From assembly GCA_034336665.1 (NCBI GenBank), contig CM067568.1, positions 40,094,770 through 40,158,769 of the forward strand: a stretch of DNA of 64,000 nucleotides, given 5' to 3'. A model generated the notes under the pieces. That model was not told the DNA's origin. It made no database searches and saw nothing but the letters and a program-made list of their open reading frames with translations. A program made the position numbers and the translations under genes. This document shows, in pieces, positions 46,313 to 57,742 of the stretch. The stretch's first letter is position 1; each line of letters opens with the position of its first letter. The DNA comes from Luscinia megarhynchos. Its lineage: Eukaryota > Chordata > Aves > Passeriformes > Turdidae.

Positions 46313-46800
46313 GTAGAACAGTTCCAGTTGGAAGTGACCTAGAAGGATCAACTAGTCCAACTGCCTGACCACTTCAGGGCAGACCAGACATTAAGGGATA
46401 TTATTAAGGGCATTGTGCAACTGTCTCTGAGAGTCACAGAGCATTGACCACCCCTCTAGGAAGCCTGGTCTATTGTTTGGTCACCCTCTCTGTAGAGAAG
46501 TGTTGTCTAGTATTTGGTCTGAACTCACCTGCTGCATCTTTGAATCGTTCCTGCACGTCCTGTCACTGAGTACCATGGAAAAGAGCTCAGTGCCTCCCTC
46601 CAGTCCCCCTCCTCAGGAAGCTGTAGGTAGCAGTGGGCTTGCCTCTCAATCCTGTTTTTCTCCTGACTGATAAACCCAGAGTGCTCAGCCACTCCTCAGA
46701 GGACATGTGTCCTGGCCTTTCAGCAGCTCTGTTATCCTCCTCTGGACACATTCAGGTAACATCCTGTTTAATTTTGGAGTGAGAGAAATTCTGGTAATTT
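46313..46800 (-). mobile_element. CR1 LINE, 5'-truncated, different subfamily
   Basis: Plus-strand text AGAACAGTTCCAGTTGGAAG, TCCAACTGCCTGACCACTTC, TTATTAAGGGCATTGTGCAA, CTAGGAAGCCTGGTCTATTG and TGTTATCCTCCTCTGGACAC is an inverted CR1 3' segment with distinct subfamily diagnostic text. It lies only about 200 bases from the previous CR1 in the same orientation but is not a duplicate of it. Confidence 0.9.
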
Positions 46801-47478
46801 ATTGTTCTCTTATGATGGCTGGTTACACACTGCAATTTTTTTGTAGACCACAAAGAAAAGAAATTTTAAATTATTGTTTACTTTGACTTTTTGAGGGGGA
46901 CAAAGAGAGTGCAGAGGTCCTGTGGGGAGACTAAGGCCAACCTTCTCAAGGAACTCTGAATGCCTCTTATGCATTGATATCCTGGTATTAAAATCTGCTA
47001 GTTTGTCTGGTCAGCTCAAGCAGCATTTTCAAAGAGGGTGTGATGCAATATAATTTCAGGTATATGCATTTAAAATACCTGCTGCATATCTGGGAATCAA
47101 TTGCAAAGGACTTTATGGAGAAAATACAGAGAAATATTGATCCTTGATGTAATTTCATATAGGTCATTAATCAAATATATATTAAGACTGTATCTAATAC
47201 CAGCGAACCAAAAGTCATAATTTTGTTGAGTCAGGTCTTAAGGATTTAGTTCAATATAATTAGTTTTTTAAACTTCCCTTCTCTCCCTTGTTGGTTGATG
47301 TGAACTAATGAGTTGGTAGCAGCTCTGTTTGGTACTAGCTTGGGTCATGGAGTGATGTGGTGCCTAGGATGTTGCTGTAGTTTTTAGGCAGCAGATTGTA
47401 ATTTCATTGAGTAAATGTATTTTATGAAGCTGGAGGGAGCTACTGTTAATTGGTGAAGACCACCATGTATCATTGCAT
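46801..47478. other. AT-rich non-coding spacer
   Basis: No gene or repeat recognised between the CR1 copy and the LTR. Confidence 0.55.
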
Positions 47479-48565
47479 TGTGTTTGTGTGGCCAGATTTT
47501 GGTAGCTGGGGGGCTACAGGGTGGCTTCTATGAGAAGGTGCCAGAAGTTTCCCCATGTCCAGCAGGAGCAGTGCCAGCTGGCTCCCAGGTGGATGTGCTG
47601 CTGGCTAAGGCCAAGCCAGTCAGGAGTGGTTGTAACACCTCTGTGATAATGTACTTGAGAAGCAAAGAAAAGTTTTGCACAGAAGCTGTTGTGGCCAAGA
47701 AAGAAAGGAAGGGGAATATGTGACAGTGGCAACTCTGCAGAGACCAAGGTGAGCAGAGAAGGCAGGGCAGGAGGGGCTCTGGGTGCCAGAGCTGAGATCC
47801 CCCTGCAGTGGTGAGAACCATGGTGAGGCAGGATGTGCTCCTGCAGCCATGGAAATCCATTGGGGTGCAGAGATCCACCTGCAGCCCCTGGAGGGAGCCC
47901 ACACTGGAGCAGGAGGATGCCTGAAAGAGGGTTGTGACACCTTGGAAAGCCTGCACTGGAACAGGCTCCTGGGAGCACCCACGGGGAGAGGAGCCCTCCG
48001 TGGAGCAGGTTTGCTGACAGGACTGTGATCCCATGGGAGCCCACGCTGGAGCAGCCTGTTCTTGCAGGACTGAACCCCATGGAGAGGGGTCTGTTTTGAG
48101 CAGTTTGTGAAGAACTGTAACCCATGAGAAGAGCTCATGCTGGAGGAGTTCATGGAGGACTGTCTCCTATGGAAAGGACCCCCACACTAGAGCAGGGAAA
48201 GGACTCCTCTCCTTGAGGAGGGAGTAGCAGCAGAAACAACATGGGATGAACTGCTCACAATCTCCATTTCCCTGCACTGCTGATGGGGAAAGGGTAAGGA
48301 ATTGGGAATCAAGTTAAGCCCAGGAAAGAGGGAGGGATGTGGGGAAAGTGTTTTTAGGTTCTACTTCTCATTATCCTGCTTTGATTTTGATTGGTAATAA
48401 ATTCAGTTAATTTCCCCAAGTCTGTTTTGCCTGTGACAGTAATTAATGATCTCCTATCTTAACTCATGAGCTTTTCTTTATATTTTCTCTCCCTGTCCAG
48501 TTGCAGAGGGGAGTGGTAGAACGGCTTTGGTGAGTACCTGTCATCCAGCCAGGGTCAAGCTGCCA
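47479..48565 (+). mobile_element. Solo LTR, family shared with 52123-53117
   Basis: The element starts TGTGTTTGTGTGGCCAG and ends near CATCCAGCCAGGGTCAAGC. It aligns over nearly its full length with the reverse complement of 52123-53117, which defines both ends. A polyadenylation signal AATAAA lies at 48396-48401 in TTGGTAATAAATTCAG. The middle (about 47860-48200) has imperfect repeats carrying CACTGGAGCAG-like cores about every 40-60 bases. No retroviral coding sequence adjoins it and no target duplication is evident, so it is an old solo LTR. Long frames of 168-203 codons on its minus strand come from the repeat composition. Confidence 0.82.
48396..48401 (+). terminator. LTR polyadenylation signal AATAAA
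   Basis: AATAAA in the distal part of the LTR. The same signal is conserved, inverted, in the 52.1 kb copy at 52295-52300. Confidence 0.6.
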
Positions 48566-48779
48566 GAATCAGGTAGAATGCAGAGTGAAAAGGGAGTAGT
48601 GGATTGATAGGCTTTTGGTGAGATAGTAACTCTTTTTAAGAAGTTTGAGCCCAGCAGTTCTTCCTTTCATCCTCTCTTTGTTGCCAGTGTGTAACATGAG
48701 GTTGGAAGTCGATCTGCTTTCTTGGCACAACATTGATATAATTTACCAATTAAACTAGAAAATGGTCTAAATTTGATAG
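48566..48779. other. Spacer
   Basis: Short non-coding spacer between the LTR and the CR1-like relic. Nothing recognised. Confidence 0.5.
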
Positions 48780-49440
48780 GAAGCAATTTATTAAAGACAA
48801 ATGAAAAGTACTGTACTTGGAAAGATCTGCTCAAATGCCTGTATGTAAAATGGGGGATAACAAGCCAGGCAACAGAACTGCAGAAAAGGATCTGGGAGTC
48901 ACTACTGTGAGTCAGAGACTGAATGTGAGTCAACAGTGTGGTGATGTTGCAAAAAAGCAAATCCCATTTTAGGGTAGGAGAGTCACGTGTAGCACACAGG
49001 CAGTAGTTTTTCTACACTAGCAGCCCCTGCTGAAGCCATAGCAGAGCCTTGCATCCAATGAGAGCAGGAAAACCAGAAACACTGGAAGGAGATGAGGAGG
49101 CAGCAGCAGAGGGGCAAATGCTGTGTGCAAGGAGAGGATTGGTTGGGTTGGTTTAGACTGGAGAGAAGAATGACGAGGGAAAAGCCGCCCAATATTTAAA
49201 AGCTTGTTTTAAGAAGACAGTGATTAATTGTTCTCTGTGTCCACTGGGGATAGGACAAGAAGTAATCAGCTTAATTTGTAGCAAGGAAGATGTGGAGGTA
49301 AGTGCTAGGAAAAGCTTTATGAGTATTTGGAAAGTTAAGCAGGAAAACAGTGTCCTGAGGGAGGCTGTAGTGCCCTCATCAGAGGAAGTTTTAAGAACAG
49401 ATGAGACAGGAGACATGAAATTTTATCTAGGTTGTTTTGT
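48780..49440 (+). mobile_element. Old CR1-like LINE relic, plus strand
   Basis: The landmarks GCAGAAAAGGATCTGGGAGT, GTGAGTCAACAGTGTGGTGA, TTGCAAAAAAGCAAAT, GTTTAGACTGGAGAGAAGAA and GATAGGACAAGAAGTAATCA follow in order the ORF2 C-terminal half and 3' UTR of old CR1 elements known from reptiles and birds. It is the only CR1-type copy here on the plus strand and is much more diverged than the others. The segment between 49010 and 49140 is hard to align. No intact frame remains. Confidence 0.8.
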
Positions 49441-50799
49441 TATAGTTTTGACAGGTTCAGAAGGGAATGGGCTGCCTGAACTCCTGATGTCTGGTCCCAA
49501 GCACTCTTGCAGTGCCTGACAGGCAGGCTTGTCCTCTCACTGGCAGTTGAGTGGGAGCATAGGGAAGCAGAGCCAGGGTGAATCACTCCCTCTGCAAATT
49601 GCCCTGCAGCACCTTCCATGCCCCTGGCATAATCCACTTTTACAGTGCACATCCCAGAAAGACCTGGGGGAGCTTGTGTGTTCAGCAGTGTTACATTAGC
49701 ATCCAGCACTGTAAGCCTTTCTGTTTCTGCAGATAAACAGAGGGCTAGCCCAACTTCCTGCATCTTCATAACTAGGAATTGGAAGTTATTGGAGACTTTT
49801 ATCCTGGTTACTGATTAATTTACACTGGGAAAATTTGGTGAAATCATTTGGAGATGGAAGAAAAGGATTACACTTCTGTTTTAACCTATTAAAAACCCCC
49901 ACAGATTTGTATGGTGTGTTAAAGTTACGAGAAATTTTTCTGTTCTCTTCCATTGAAAGAAATAGACAAGGGCAAAGGATTTTCCTCACTGCAATATCTT
50001 TCTTCCAGTGTCCTCAAGTGTGGATGAGGCATTGCAGGAGGTGCCTTTGCACCCAGTGGATTTGAGAAGAGAGAGTCTAATGCTTGATTCAGTAGACATC
50101 CACTTCAGTATTCATGAGAAGGGCTCATGGCACTGGAGGAGAGGAGGATTCTTGGTGAATGGGGTTTTTCTTCCCTGAGAGTTCAGCAGAACCTTTCAGC
50201 TACTAGCAAGCAATCCAAGACACCATCCAAGCATGTTACTGCTATCTTTTCCTGAGCCTTAGATTTCCACTGGCAGCCTGTCTGGATCCAGTTGGGCCTG
50301 GGAGTGAATTTCTGAGTGTCTCCAGTGCAGAGAGCCAGTTTCCCTAGTGAACTTCAAGTAAGGAAGATTTTCCTTTTAGTTTGAAAGAACGTCTGGGACT
50401 GTATGCTTGCTGAAGTTGTGCAGTGTTGTGCTTGGCTGCATCTGTGTGCACAGTTTGTAATGTAACTCTTTTCCACCATCTTACATAAACTTGTAACTGC
50501 AGGCTTTTGCTATTCTTCAGAGGGAGCAGAGGATGAAGATGCTATACTCTTCTTCTTGGCACTAGAAATGAGTCAGAGTTGACACACAAAAGTAGGAGGC
50601 AACAGTTTGTGTGTAGGAAGCTTGTTCTGTCCAAAGAAAATCTCTGGGTTATATGCAGGGTGTTAGTCCTGCTACACTGCAAGGCTGGTATCTTGTGCTG
50701 AAGCTGAGTTCACACACACTCACCATTTGGAGCATATGGAGAGCTCAGCAGATCCAGCCCTCGAGGGATGACTGGTGCAATGGTCGAAGGTAGGTTGGG
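49441..50799. other. Unique non-coding stretch
   Basis: No gene or repeat family recognised. Confidence 0.55.
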
Positions 50800-51055
50800 A
50801 TGTAATTATTTGTTTATGAGGCCCCATATTGGACCAAGTTTAATTGTTTATGAACACTGCTGTGAAGTCAGGAGGGAAACGTTCCAACCCAAGGAGATAC
50901 TAAGATATAACCTAATTATTGTTGTTATTTTTATTCCTGTGTATTGTGGTAACACCTACACAATGCTTGTTCAAACAGGGCAAAAATGTTCCCTGTCCCA
51001 AAGAGCTAGCAAGCTCAGGATGAGACAGGAGACAACAGATGGACACAGATAACTG
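50800..51055 (+). mobile_element. Possible ancient sauropsid interspersed repeat
   Basis: A TATTTTTATTCCTGTGTATTG lead-like region, then GTGGTAACACCTACACAATG, GTTCCCTGTCCCAAAGAGCT and AGACAGGAGACAACAGATGG resembles a repeat common in reptile genomes whose copies carry a CCCTGCCCCAAAGAGCTTAC-like block. I recall the pattern but not a family name, and the copy is degraded. Confidence 0.35.
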
Positions 51056-52122
51056 AGGGAGTACAGAAAGCCCAAAGATTGGTCAGCAGGATTGGTGGTA
51101 TGATAGCATATTGACAGCTTAGCTGTTGTCAAGCTTTCTGTAGGCATGTGGCAAAGAATTATAACAATAATTCAAACTGCATCCTTTGCTTTGGTGGTGT
51201 GGTGTGTGCATATTCCATCTGTTTAAATAAAACAAATTAATTCTCACTTAATGAGGCTTTTTCTGCCCCAAAACTTCCTGTCATTCATCTTGTATAGGTA
51301 GGGAGACACACTGGTCCAACAATGAAGTGTCTTCACAGTGACATCAGCCACCATTGCATGCCCCTGTGCTCTTGGGGCATCTTGTCACAGGGACTTGAGC
51401 ATGCCCAGTTTGTTTGAATGGTTCTTAACTCTATCTTCCTCCACTGTGGGTAGTGTTTCAGTCCCCTGGATTCTTCCACTGGGCACACTTTTTAGTGATG
51501 GCTAAAAAGGCATCGAGGACCTAAATGTTTTCTTTTTGCCACTGCTTTCTTCCATTCAGCTTTGGGCCCACAGATTCCTTAGTCATGCTTTTGCTAGCAA
51601 GGTGCATTAAGAAGCCCTTCTTGATGCCTTTCACATTTTATGAATTTTCATGCAATTTCAAGCTTTTCTAATTTTCATCCTGACATGCTGAGGCAGGGTT
51701 TCAGTATTCTTCTTGAGAAGCACACCCCCTCTTTCACCTTTCATTCGCATCCTTTTGTGTTTGAGTGCTGTCAGGAGTTTCCCATTCAGTTGCCTGCTTC
51801 CTTCCACACCCACTTGGCTTCCCACAAATTGAATTGAACTGTTCTTGTGCTTTGAGGAGTTCGTTCTTTAAGATCTTGAAGGTCTCTTGGGTCCCTTTGC
51901 TAGATTATCCCATGTAAGTGCTCAGTGAATGATTTCTTAAAGCTCTCCAGTGATTATTCTGTCACTGTAATTGTGCTGGAAAAAGGGTTCTGTTTGTAAA
52001 CTGATTTGTATGTCATTTCAGATTTGGTTGTTCCTCTCTGTAATTTTTTGTTTCTCTTTATGTTAAACACATTATACCTCTTCTCTTTATTTCTACTTAA
52101 GTATTTTCTGTCTTGCTTCAGG
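51056..52122. other. Unique non-coding stretch
   Basis: No gene or repeat family recognised. Confidence 0.55.
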
Positions 52123-53117
52123 TGGTTTAACCCTGGCTGGATGTCAGGTATCCACCAAAGCTGCTCTACCACTCCCGTCCTCAGCTGGACAGGGAGAGAA
52201 AATATAACAAATGGTCCATGAGTTAAGGGCAGGGAGAGATCACTCACCAAATACTGTCATGAGCAGGAGACTTGACTTGGGGAAAGCAGTTGAATTTATT
52301 ACCAACCAAAATCAGAGCAGGATAATGAGAAGTAAAAAAAAATCCTAAAAGCACCTCCCCACAGCCCTCCTTCCTTTACAGTCTTAGCTTTATTCCTGAT
52401 TCTCTGCTTTCAGCAGTGCAGGAAGATGTGGAATGGGGGTTACAGTCAGTTCATCCCATGTTATTTCTATTGCTGCTCTGTCCTCAGGGAGAGGAATCCT
52501 TCCCTTGTTCGAGTGTGGGCTCCCTTCCACAGGAGACAGTTCTTCACAAACCCCAACACAGATCCCTTTCCACAGGATGTGGCCCTTCAGGAGCAGACTG
52601 CTTCAGTGTGGGTCCCCCACGAGGTCACAAGTCATGCCTTGTGGACAGAATCCTGTTCCAGCACAGGTTTCCCAAGGGGTCACAGCCTTCTTTGGGCATT
52701 CACCTGCTCCAGTGTGGGTCCCCTCCCTGGGCTGCAGGTGGATTTCTGCATCCTCACGGATTTCCAGAGATTGCAGAGACAAATCCTGCCTCGCCATGGT
52801 CTTCACCACAGGCTGCAGGGGGATCTCAGCTCTGGTGCTTGAGCAGCTCCTGCCCCTCCTTCTTCACTGACCTTGGTGTTCTGCAGAGTTCTTCCTGTCA
52901 CATATTCTCTCTCCTCTCTTTTCTGATCGCAATTAATTCTGTGCAAAAACACTTTTTGGTATTGCTACCATCACTTACAGGCTCAGCCTTGGCCAGCAGC
53001 GAGTCTGTCTTGGAGCTGACTGGCACTGGCTCTATTGAATGTGGGAGAAGCTTCTGGAAGTTCTCAGAGAATGCACCCTGCAACCCCCAGTTACCAGAAC
53101 CTTGCCATGCAAACACA
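52123..53117 (-). mobile_element. Solo LTR, inverted copy of the 47.5 kb family
   Basis: Read on the minus strand it starts TGTGTTTGCATGGCAAGG and ends CATCCAGCCAGGGTTAAACC A, so the TG...CA ends are preserved better than in the 47.5 kb copy. AATAAA lies inverted at 52295-52300. Frames of 138-236 codons open antisense to the LTR mirror those of the other copy and contain the same Cys/Ser/Gly/Pro-rich text. They are a property of the LTR sequence and not evidence of a gene. No internal retroviral region is present and I see no clean target duplication. Confidence 0.83.
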
Positions 53118-56100
53118 GCTTTATAGCCTCTTTTTGCTGGACTCTGTCTAGATATTTTCATGTGTTTTATTTTATGGTGAAGGTTGTTGTTGTTCTGTGA
53201 TTTTTTTTCCCCCTGACACCTCCCTTCTTCATACTGTCTGAGGTAAATAATCAAATGGAAAGGGCAGGAGGCACAAACTTTCTCTTTCATCATGCCGTTC
53301 AGTTATTTCATGACAAAAGCAAATTGCTATCTCTATTTCTTGTCTCTGAGAAAGGTCTCAAATTCAATAGATGGAGTTTAAATTCTTTTTGTTGAAGATC
53401 ATAGACAACAGACCGATTTATTTAATCACATTTGGTGCACTCTTCATCTTAGGATTGGTTTGAGATAGTATCCCAAGCTGTTTTCTCAGTTAATGGCTGT
53501 CAGATGTATCAGCAGATGCTGCCAACCCATAATGTTCAGTGTTGTGTACCATGTACGTACCTTTGTTCTCTTACTTGAAATAGCATTGCAGTTAAAAGTC
53601 CACCTGAAATGATACTGTGGACTAACAACAGGTTAATTGCCAAGACCCTAATGATCACATGTCTAGCAATAGAATTAATAAGTTCCATATTCCATGTAAT
53701 AGTGTTGCCATCTCTTTATGGAGATTCTTTGCTATTGTTCAAAAGAGTACATAAATTCCTTGTTTCAGTTCCTTCCTGCTCAACCCTCTCATGATAAAAG
53801 AATGGGAATCCATCAGTACTCCAGTCCTCCAGATTCTATGGAGAAAAATCCACCTTAATATTCTAATTGTACAGAGAGGAGTCTAGTTGTAGTGACAACT
53901 ACTCTATTGAATTATATTACTGTATTCCCCAGTCTTACACAAGAATTTGTTGTGTAATGCTGTCTAAATGTAGAACAAAAAATTTCCATCCTAAGTGATT
54001 TGTGTCTCTAAAGCATGCCCCTCTGTGGCCTCTAATAGAGATAACTTTCTATAATTGATTGAGCCTCAAGTACTGCACCCAGACAGAATGTCCCTGAAGG
54101 CTAACCTGCAGGGATGAGTGACTCAGATGAGTATTTGTTGGTGCACTTTGCAGCACAGTGTGTTATATTATACCAAATTCCTGTGGGCCTTCCCAGTTTG
54201 GGTAGGTGCTGCAAGGGCCAGAGAGCTTTGTTTAGAAAAGGTTCTAGAACAGAAAATTACTTGTACCTCCAGACAACTCTCTTTTGGAATGACTAGGGAT
54301 GGAGAGGATTTTCCTGAGTGCTGTGGAAGCTGTGACAAGGAGTTGAAATGTGTTATCTGGGCACGCATGCAATACTAAAATACTGGTTAAATCCCGTAGT
54401 TCATCTTGTCTGTATCCTGTGCTTTCCCTTGTACTCTGTTTCCAGCACTAGATGGTAACAGTGAATAGTGGCAGTACATGCTGTGCACCTGCATATCTGT
54501 TTGTAAGATCTGGTTTTAGAGTAGCCTTGCAGAGAGAGGAGCGAAGATGGGCGAGCCAGCCTTTGCTTTACATCTCTGCTGAAGTCAACTACACAGTACT
54601 TATTCTAATGCCATTGCTGTTGTGTCTAATCTGAAACGTGAGCAGACATAAGGCTTAGTAAATTGATGACCTCACTGTCTTGCCATCTTTGTCTCAGGAT
54701 AACTAGATGTCTAAGAGGCTCAGGCAGTGATAAAGCTGGAAAACTCAACCTCACCTAAATAGAGCTTGCATTTTGGATGGCTTAGTAAGCTTAATTTCTT
54801 CCCTCAAGTCCTGGCTTCAAATCCTGGTGAAACCATAAGTGAAAAAGGCATGTGACAGTCTTCAGTTATTCCCTGCTTGGTGCATATCTCTGTGACAGAA
54901 GTAGCCCAGGAAATCTAGTGTATGGAAAGCATAGAAGAATGAAGAAGATTGTGAGGAAGTGTTGTGGTAGAAGATGGGATGGGTAGCAGGCTCTTTGGTA
55001 CACAGCCTTCCTCTGCTTCCCAAAAGTCAAGTAGGCACGTGCTCAACTCTTGCAAAGTTTGCATGTGTGCTCTGACTGTACACCCTCCCTGAACACCCTG
55101 CCCCTGTGCCAAGATAGCACCTGGTGGCTCCTGCTTGGATAATACCTGCTGACTTCTGCCTGTGCCCAGTACAACTGAAGCCCTTTGTGGCACTGATGCT
55201 CATGCTGGCTGTGATGGTGTTTTCACAAGGCTCAAACTTTTATTCTTCACCTCGTTCCTTTGAACTCTGCCCACCACTCTGTGAATACTAACACCAGCCT
55301 ATAAATTATCCAGCAGAGCTCTGGCACTTTAGCAGTCTGTGTTTTCAGTGGCATGCATGCATAATCGATCTGGGAGACTGCCTCTGCTTTTACTCAGGCA
55401 TTTGCAGAGACCTTAGACTTTCAGAGTTTTCAATCACTGCTGCCTGTTATGTTTGGTCACTTCTCTGACTGCCTTCTCCTCTGCCACCTGCACACATACC
55501 CTTCAGCATCTGCCTGGTGTAGTGTGTCACATCACAGTGCAACCTGCCATAAGTTTGGGGGTGATGTTATAGGCAACTTTCCTGTGAGGTGTGTAAGCAA
55601 CAGGTCACTGCAAACAACTTTCATGTAGAATATTGTGTGTCAGAATTTGAAAGACTGTCCTGACTCAACCTGGGGGGCTTGGGGGTGTGTGTGTTTTGGT
55701 CCCATGATGCCTTATGGAGTAGCCTAGTGAGCACATGCTGCTGTCCTTTTTTCCTCTCATGTTTCCAGGTGAAACTCTTACCATCATAGATGCTGACCCT
55801 GTGAGTCATTGCTCTTGGCTACTTTAAGTAGCTGGAAAGTTGCCTTTCTTTTCAGCCAGTTGACTTCTGACTGTCTGTAGAGCTTGAACTCTAGAGTTAA
55901 ATGGTTGCTCTAGTATTTGGCTGATGGGGCTGACTTCTATTGCCTTGGAGCTTCTCTGTGTCTTTGCTTAGCTCTGTCCACAACCAAAATACCTCAGCTG
56001 AATCTTTTTTTCTCTTAATGTTTCTTTTTTCTCTTAGGATAAGTTGCCCAGAATGGGCCCAACGCAAACCTTCATCTAAACTGTTCTTGATTATCAAGGT

Positions 56101-57687
56101 TTTGCTTATCTCTTCTAAGCAGTTCATAGTAAACCACCTTCTTAACACTTAAACATCATCATGTGCCCCTGTGAAAAGGTTTGGCTATTGCATCCTGTAT
56201 AACCAGCCAGTTCCCAGTAAAAGCTTGTGCCATTTGAGAGAAGGATATAGGTTTGATGTCTGTGTGATTGGGAATTGACAGTGCTAGGACTCCAAGGAAT
56301 AAATGAGGAAAATAAGTAAAAAAAGGTATCTCATAAATTATTTTACTGTACTGTAGATGTGGTTGGCACTAATAGCATAGATGACAGCCTAATGGCAAAA
56401 GAATCCAAAGGAATTAGCTGGAGAACAGGTAGGAAAAAGGAAGTTTTAAAAGCAAGAAATAAAAACATGGAAAAAGTACAAAGTTTTGGTGATGCAAAAG
56501 TATATAGGGAAATAGAAGAGGCTGGGAAGGAGAAGGACTAGAGAAAAAGTTTTTGAATGAAGAGTGTGAATAAAGAGAACAGAAGGCAGCTTTCTGATTT
56601 ATGAAGTGTAGATCTAACAGAGCTTCATGTGTGTGCTGGCCCTGCTGACATCTGCAGAAGAACCTGACACTGCACAGACAGGAAGAGGGGAGAGCCAGGA
56701 GGCAGCACTGGAAAGGATGTCTGGAAGGAGCAAGGTTGAAAAGGAGACAGTCTCTAGGAAGGGGTAGAATATCAGGCAGTGGGTTGGACGTAGGGGAAGT
56801 GTGAGCAAATGCAGGAAGAAAAAATTAAGTGATGAAACTCCTTTTGAGGAGGAACAAAATCCCAAAAGAAATGCAATGCTTTTAATATTTTTACTCTTTG
56901 ATGTAAAAACAACCCCCAAAACATTCAACATGCCTTCCTCCTAGGTGTGTGATTGGAGAGGTGGGTTGGAGAATGAATCATAGATGTCTCATCCTTCTAG
57001 GGTAGAGTGTGTGAAAAAGACTGTAACCAGTATTGACACTGTCTGTTGAACACGGAATATGTTTTTGTGCCTGATGGGAAATGTGTGTTTATTTGAGGCA
57101 GAGGATTTTCAGTGTGTGTGTGTTGTTTAAGGACTGTGCAGCAGCTTCATTTTACTTAGTTGAAAAGAAAAAAAGTATTCTCTTTGGGTTCACTTGCTAA
57201 TATTTGAGTTTCTGCAGTTACATTTCCACATGTATTTTTCCTTCCCTGTTTCCACGGATCTAATCCAAAGGGGATCTGACTGCTTACAAGAGAAACAGTC
57301 AAACTGGCTTGACACAAAGTGCCATCACATGCATGGAGTAAGCACTTAAGTGAAAGGCATTTTCCCTTCTAATCTTTCAGTTGTATTAATCTTAGGTGAT
57401 GCTTGCAACAATAGCAAATAAAAAAGTACTCAAATAGAGTAATGATTTCTTTTAATTGGTAGTATCCTTTAATGGAATATAATTTGTCAATGCCAGTTTA
57501 TTTTTGGATCCAAGACAAATAGCAAGAAAGCTTTTTAATTTTTGGTTAATTTTGAAGTGTGCTTAAAATCAGTGTAAGATCTGTTACAAAACAAGTGCAA
57601 GTTTCTGAATTTTAAAGCCTTCTAGGAAAGAAGATGCCAGTCTTTAACTGCCTTGATTCCCACTTACTTAAAAAATAATTATAATTT
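53118..57687. other. Unique non-coding stretch
   Basis: No gene recognised. A 105-codon minus-strand frame at 56614-56931 lies in purine-rich plus-strand DNA (about 56.4-56.85 kb) and has no domain. Short GT runs occur near 55685 and 57115. Confidence 0.5.
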
Positions 57688-57742
57688 TTATATATATATG
57701 TATATATATATTTATGTGTATGTATATGCATATGCATATATC
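57688..57742. repeat. AT microsatellite
   Basis: Imperfect TA dinucleotide run with TGTA and TGCA interruptions, including ATATGCATATGCATAT. AT-rich and self-complementary. Confidence 0.9.

Noticed and set aside
52416..53126. 236-codon plus-strand frame and its relatives at 47514-48153
   Set aside because: They lie entirely within LTR sequence, antisense to it, and are open in several phases at once. This reflects repeat composition and not a gene.
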